This document shows positions 60,940 through 64,000 of a stretch of DNA of 64,000 nucleotides, piece after piece; position 1 is the stretch's first letter; each line of letters begins with the position of its first letter. The DNA is from Thioclava electrotropha. Lineage in GTDB: Bacteria > Pseudomonadota > Alphaproteobacteria > Rhodobacterales > Rhodobacteraceae. The DNA is taken from the NCBI RefSeq assembly GCF_002085925.2, contig NZ_CP053562.1, positions 3,051,501 through 3,115,500 on the forward strand, in the 5' to 3' direction. Under the pieces are notes generated by a model that worked only from the letters and a program-made list of their open reading frames with translations, had not been told where the DNA came from and did no database searches. The translations under genes were made by a program, and so were the position numbers.

Positions 60940-61694
60940 GGCTCGCCCGGCACATTGCCCTGAGCGCCTGGCTCGGTGTGATGACCGGACCGGCGCACGC
61001 CCAGATCCTCACTTGCGCCGCCCCACCCTTCGATCAGCCGCCCGAAATCGCAGCGCTCGTCACACAGCTGCGTCCCGCCCTCGACCGCTGGCCGAGCCTG
61101 CATGTCGCGCTCTTTCAAGACGCTGGCGAGCTGTGTCTCGCCGACACTCTGCACGACGCGCGGGGATATTTCGAGCCGCGCTCCTCCCGGCTCGTGATCG
61201 CCACCGACATGGCACCCGCCCTGCAAAAGGCAGTTCTGATTCATGAATTGCGTCATCTGGAGCAGAAATTCCACGGCTCCTGTCCCGATCCGAACCTGTC
61301 GATGAAGGAAAATGCCCGCGCGATCTTCGCAATGGAGGCGGACGCGACGACCTTCAGCCTCGCTGTGGCTTGGGATCTGCGCGAAGCCGGGATGCCCGAC
61401 GCCTGGGACGCGCTTGCAGGATGGCCGATGCAGGACGACATCGCCGCAGCCTTCGAGACAGAAATGGGCCGCTCGGGCGACCTCATCAGCGCGGCCAGCG
61501 CCGCTTTCACTCAGTGGTACGCGAAAGATGCACGACGCGAGCTATACTACCTCGCGTCGTGCAGCGACTATCTCGAATCCCGCGACCGGGAACACAGAAT
61601 GCTCAGCTATGATCGGCTTTCCAGCAGCTTCTTCGACGCGCTTTGCCGGCTACCCGATGGCGAAGCCTACCCTTGCACAGAGCCCGGAGACTGA
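60936..61694 (+). CDS. Exported HEXXH metallopeptidase-like protein (DUF6782-like)
   Basis: A 252-residue protein beginning at a GTG that overlaps the uvrB stop by 4 bases. The signal peptide is [18 protein letters not shown] with cleavage near AHA-QI. The zinc motif [12 protein letters not shown] has His103, Glu104 and His107. Several cysteines (TCAAPPF, GELCLAD, GSCPDPN) could form disulfides. A similar domain is known as putative metallopeptidase DUF6782; I name that from memory. Substrate unknown. The coupling to uvrB suggests shared transcription. Confidence 0.72.
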   Translation: MRLARHIALSAWLGVMTGPAHAQILTCAAPPFDQPPEIAALVTQLRPALDRWPSLHVALFQDAGELCLADTLHDARGYFEPRSSRLVIATDMAPALQKAVLIHELRHLEQKFHGSCPDPNLSMKENARAIFAMEADATTFSLAVAWDLREAGMPDAWDALAGWPMQDDIAAAFETEMGRSGDLISAASAAFTQWYAKDARRELYYLASCSDYLESRDREHRMLSYDRLSSSFFDALCRLPDGEAYPCTEPGD

Positions 61695-61697
61695 GGT

Positions 61698-62297
61698 TCA
61701 GCCCCCGCTGACCGTCAGCCCCAGCAGCCGCCATTGCTGCATTCCGCCGCGATAGTAATAGATCTTTTCCGCCGGGAAGCCGGCTTCGATCATGCGGCGT
61801 GCGGCAGTGGGCGACTGGCCGCACCACGGGCCGTTGCAGTAAAGCGCGACCGATTTCACGTCCTCGCCGTCGCAGATGAAGCCCTCGAAATCAGGCTGAC
61901 AGCCGAGCTCGCCCAGACGGTCGGGGGCTTCCATATAGGGAATATTGATCGCACCGGGGATCGCGCCGCCCTCGAAGTCGCGGGTCACCCGCCCGTCTAC
62001 GACCACCACGTTAGGATCCTTGAGAAACTCCAGCATCTCCAGCTCCCCCACTGGGGTCACGCCGGGGGCCGGAATCATCGGCTGGATGCAGAAACTCGGA
62101 CAGGGGCGCGAGGTCTTGGCCCAATCGCCCTCGAGCTTGTTCTCGTTATCCTGAATCCGCTTGATCTCGACCGGGCCCTTGGCAGTGTCGACCGTGACGG
62201 ACATGACGTCGGGGCGAATATTGACCGGCTCGGCGAAAGCGGGCTCGACCAAAACAGGCGCGGCAGCCAGCAGCGCGGCAAGAAAAATGAAACGCAT
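61698..62297 (-). CDS. Periplasmic rhodanese-like protein
   Basis: A 199-residue secreted protein. The signal peptide is MRFIFLAALLAAAPVLVE, cleaved near AFA-EP. Residues ~85-190 form a rhodanese domain: VVVVDGRVTRDFEGGAIPGA, then the active loop YCNGPWCGQSPTAARRM, which holds two cysteines, and YYYRGGMQQWRLLGL. It may move sulfane sulfur or act in thiol chemistry in the periplasm. Three bases separate its stop from that of the convergent metallopeptidase gene. Confidence 0.87.
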   Translation of the reverse strand: MRFIFLAALLAAAPVLVEPAFAEPVNIRPDVMSVTVDTAKGPVEIKRIQDNENKLEGDWAKTSRPCPSFCIQPMIPAPGVTPVGELEMLEFLKDPNVVVVDGRVTRDFEGGAIPGAINIPYMEAPDRLGELGCQPDFEGFICDGEDVKSVALYCNGPWCGQSPTAARRMIEAGFPAEKIYYYRGGMQQWRLLGLTVSGG

Positions 62298-62373
62298 GTT
62301 AACCTCCCTTTTTCGTGATCATAACACGACCGCCAGCCTTGTCGCCGGCAGTGTGGACCTTTAGCTCAACGAA

Positions 62374-62838
62374 ATGAGAGCGATTTTGATCCTTGGTGCA
62401 GCGGTTTGGGCAGATGGCCTCCCCTCACCCAGCTTGCAGCGGCGCACACGGCACGCGGCGGCGCTGTGGCAGGCGGGCGCGGCGGAGCGGGTGATCTGTT
62501 GCGGAGGTGTCGGGCGGCATCCGCCGAGCGAGGCGGAGGTGATGGCCCGGATCTTGCGCGAGGAAGGCGTGGAGGCCGAGGCGATCTTTCTCGAAGATCG
62601 CTCGACCAGCACTTACGAGAATATCGGCTTCGCACGGGCGCATCTGGAGAGCGACGAGGTGATCGTCGTAACCGATCCCTATCACGCGCCGCGCGCGGTG
62701 ATGATTGCGCGGCGGATGAGGCTGCGGGCGCGCGCTGACTGTCCGCCGCATCGGGCGAGCGCGAAGGCCCGCGTCCGCGAAGGGTTCGCCTACTTGAAGC
62801 TGGGATGGTGGTTTGCGCGCGGCGGACCTTTGCCCTGA
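62374..62838 (+). CDS. YdcF/DUF218 family protein
   Basis: A 154-residue protein of the DUF218 (YdcF/SanA) fold. ILILGAAVWADGLPSPSLQR is the N-terminal motif, CCGGVGRHPPSEAEVMARIL follows, and LEDRSTSTYENIGFARAHLE is the most diagnostic segment. Relatives bind S-adenosylmethionine or affect envelope barrier function. There is no clear signal peptide. Function not established. Confidence 0.85.
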   Translation: MRAILILGAAVWADGLPSPSLQRRTRHAAALWQAGAAERVICCGGVGRHPPSEAEVMARILREEGVEAEAIFLEDRSTSTYENIGFARAHLESDEVIVVTDPYHAPRAVMIARRMRLRARADCPPHRASAKARVREGFAYLKLGWWFARGGPLP

Positions 62839-62853
62839 GGCGCGCGCCTTGCG

Positions 62854-63126
62854 TCAGTCGAGGATCATCTTGCCGATGATCAGCACGATGACCGCGCCGA
62901 CAAGCGCGATGGCGACGATCGCAAGCAGCCCGCCCGCCGCCAGCACCGCCCCGCCCAGCAGAGCCACGATGAAGGGGGTGATGAGGGCGCCGACCACGCC
63001 GATCGCCAGATAGGCGGCCTTGTGGCGCCCGCCCGAGACGACGCTCGCGATCCAGCCCGCCAGAAGACCTGCGAGCACGAGAAAGATCAGGCCGACCGTG
63101 CCGATTGCTTGCAGAACGCTTTCCAT
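62854..63126 (-). CDS. GlsB/YeaQ/YmgE family small membrane protein
   Basis: A 90-residue membrane protein with three hydrophobic helices (VGLIFLVLAGLLAGWIASVV, then YLAIGVVGALITPFIVALLG and LLAIVAIALVGAVIVLIIG). The GWIASVVSGG turn matches the transglycosylase-associated (GlsB/YeaQ) family, in which many members are stress induced. A perfect EcfG-type promoter lies 30 bases upstream, so induction in general stress is predicted. Confidence 0.85.
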   Translation of the reverse strand: MESVLQAIGTVGLIFLVLAGLLAGWIASVVSGGRHKAAYLAIGVVGALITPFIVALLGGAVLAAGGLLAIVAIALVGAVIVLIIGKMILD

Positions 63127-63155
63127 GATGTCACTCCGATATGTCTTTTCACATC

Positions 63156-63180
63156 AACGCGATGCGCGCCATGAAGTTCC
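63156..63180 (-). promoter_or_regulatory. EcfG (general stress response) promoter
   Basis: On the reverse strand GGAAC (63180-63176), a 16-base spacer, then CGTT (63159-63156). This is an exact match to the alphaproteobacterial EcfG consensus. It lies 30 bases upstream of the GlsB-family ATG. Confidence 0.75.
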
Positions 63181-63228
63181 CTCTCCGCGCAACCATTTCG
63201 GCAGCGCAGCAATGCGAGCGCTCGTCCG

Positions 63229-63546
63229 TCAGAAATCGGCGGATACCTCGTACATCACCGGCTCGAAATTGCGGCACAGCGTGTAGATCACGCGGTTGCG
63301 CTCGATCATCTCGGGGCTGCGCAGCATCGCCTGATAGTCGCCCCGCTCGTTCCATTTCGAATAGGTCGCGATCCGCGTGCGCGCGTCGTTCATATGCAGG
63401 CCCGCGCCGATGAAACCGGGCGCTTTCGAGATCACCTCGGAATAGGCGGTTTGCAGCTTCTCCATCAACTCATCGGCTGTGGCGGGCGTCATCTCGAAGG
63501 TGCAGATCACGGTCTGCCCTTTGAAATCGCTGGTAATCTCGGTCAT
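63229..63546 (-). CDS. Antibiotic biosynthesis monooxygenase (ABM) family protein
   Basis: A 105-residue ferredoxin-like alpha-beta dimer fold. VICTFEMTPATADELMEKLQ starts the domain, then KAPGFIGAGLHMNDARTRIA and YSKWNERGDYQAMLRSPEM, a usual ABM pattern. Members are cofactor-free monooxygenases or heme-degrading proteins; this sequence does not decide. The start has GGAGGA upstream. It is on the same strand as, and downstream of, the TRAP remnant. Confidence 0.82.
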   Translation of the reverse strand: MTEITSDFKGQTVICTFEMTPATADELMEKLQTAYSEVISKAPGFIGAGLHMNDARTRIATYSKWNERGDYQAMLRSPEMIERNRVIYTLCRNFEPVMYEVSADF

Positions 63547-63615
63547 GGGCGGTCCTCCTCGGCATCATGCTCGCACAGAAGCGCGCAGAAATCACCGCTC
63601 TTTTGCGGACCTGCG

Positions 63616-63705
63616 TCAGAGCGGCAAAAGCGCGAGCGGCGGGACCGCCACGATCAGCGCGATGCGGATCAGATCGGCGCCCACGAACCAGCTCACCGCG
63701 CCTTA
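63616..63705 (-). pseudogene. 3' remnant of a TRAP transporter large permease (dctM)
   Basis: The reverse strand, 4 bases after the dctP stop, encodes only VSWFVGADLIRIALIVAV plus PLALLPL and a stop. This is the look of the last ~25 residues of a DctM subunit. Just upstream the frame has a TAA at 63703-63705. Most of dctQM has therefore been lost, or this is a 26-residue small protein starting at the GTG at 63696. Confidence 0.5.
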
Positions 63706-63708
63706 TCC

Positions 63709-64000
63709 TCAGAACGAATGTTTCTCGATCAGGGCACGGGCGGAGCTCAGTAACTCTTCACCCGGCACCCCCTTCTCTTCCATCTCGGCAACCCATGCAT
63801 CGATCACCGGCTGCGAGGCGTCTTTCCAGATCGACGTATCCTCGGCCGGGATCGTGATGATCTCATTGCCCAGAGCCATCGCGGCCTGACGCGAGGGGAT
63901 ATCCTCGGCCTGCTGCAGGTGTCCCGCCTGCGCCGAGAACTCAACGCCCGAGACGCTGTCGATCGCGGCCTGCAGATCGGGGTCGAGCGCGGCGTAGCGG
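63709..64000 (-). CDS. dctP: TRAP transporter solute-binding protein, C-terminal part (cut by window edge)
   Basis: The last 97 codons of a DctP-family periplasmic receptor; the 5' end lies beyond the window. Diagnostic segments: YAALDPDLQAAIDSVSGVEF, EDIPSRQAAMALGNEI and WKDASQPVIDAWVAEMEEKG near the C-terminus, ending EKHSF. TRAP receptors bind carboxylates and hand them to DctQM. Here only a fragment of dctM follows, so the transporter may be inactive, or the membrane subunits may lie upstream. Confidence 0.8.
   Translation of the reverse strand, partial: RYAALDPDLQAAIDSVSGVEFSAQAGHLQQAEDIPSRQAAMALGNEIITIPAEDTSIWKDASQPVIDAWVAEMEEKGVPGEELLSSARALIEKHSF

Noticed and set aside
1..64000. CRISPR array, prophage or insertion sequence
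   Set aside because: No regularly spaced repeats, transposase, integrase or phage structural genes were seen.

Overview
The window is a high-GC chromosomal segment of an alphaproteobacterium, most likely family Rhodobacteraceae (Rhodobacter/Paracoccus/Thioclava-like). This is inferred from the gene content: CcmI, DUF1289, DUF1127 and Hint-domain proteins, an NDUFS4-type complex I subunit, the ChvE/Ggu sugar system and EcfG-type promoters. I see no CRISPR array, complete prophage or insertion sequence.

Layout. 1-4.6 kb: 5' part of trkH (reverse) and pyruvate carboxylase with a strong terminator. 4.6-7.05 kb: an AT-richer patch with an orphan asparagine-synthetase-like gene and a small secreted-protein gene broken by an in-frame amber codon. 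7.1-12.2 kb: the four-gene sarcosine oxidase operon soxBDAG (reverse). 12.4-14.7 kb: translationally coupled ccmI-ruvX-DUF1289. 14.7-24.9 kb: mostly single housekeeping or accessory genes (ABC ATPase, atypical SDR, Hint protein, HisN-like phosphatase, XRE and LysR regulators, quinone oxidoreductase, DUF1127, BI-1 family membrane protein, GAPDH-like enzyme, Tat-exported transglutaminase). 25.0-28.9 kb: pstSCAB phosphate transporter behind a Pho box, with no phoU or phoB following.

29.2-40.2 kb: a complete sugar catabolic island. ChvE-GguA-GguB import the sugar, and an aldose dehydrogenase, lactonase, sugar-acid dehydratase, FAH-family GguC/AraD1 and a semialdehyde dehydrogenase are placed to convert L-arabinose (or D-galactose) oxidatively to 2-oxoglutarate. 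A divergent GbpR-like LysR regulator sits at the chvE end.

40.2-51.5 kb: Na/Pi cotransporter with PhoU-like tail, DeoR regulator and HAD hydrolase, an orphan PAS-HWE histidine kinase, MHS transporter, HMA-less P-type ATPase, glycine-zipper lipoprotein, tRNA-Arg(TCT), acetyltransferase, lytic transglycosylase and a membrane-anchored ClpP-like protein.

51.6-64 kb: the most striking gene is a complete CpI-like [FeFe]-hydrogenase with every expected iron-sulfur and H-cluster cysteine plus an extra C-terminal SnoaL/NTF2-like domain; no maturation genes are in the window. Next come a MacAB-like efflux operon, a secreted Ala/Asp-rich protein, the NDUFS4-like subunit, uvrB with candidate CtrA and LexA sites, a uvrB-coupled HEXXH metallopeptidase, a periplasmic rhodanese, a DUF218 protein, a GlsB-family protein behind a perfect EcfG-type promoter, an ABM-family monooxygenase, a dctM remnant and the 3' part of a TRAP dctP gene.
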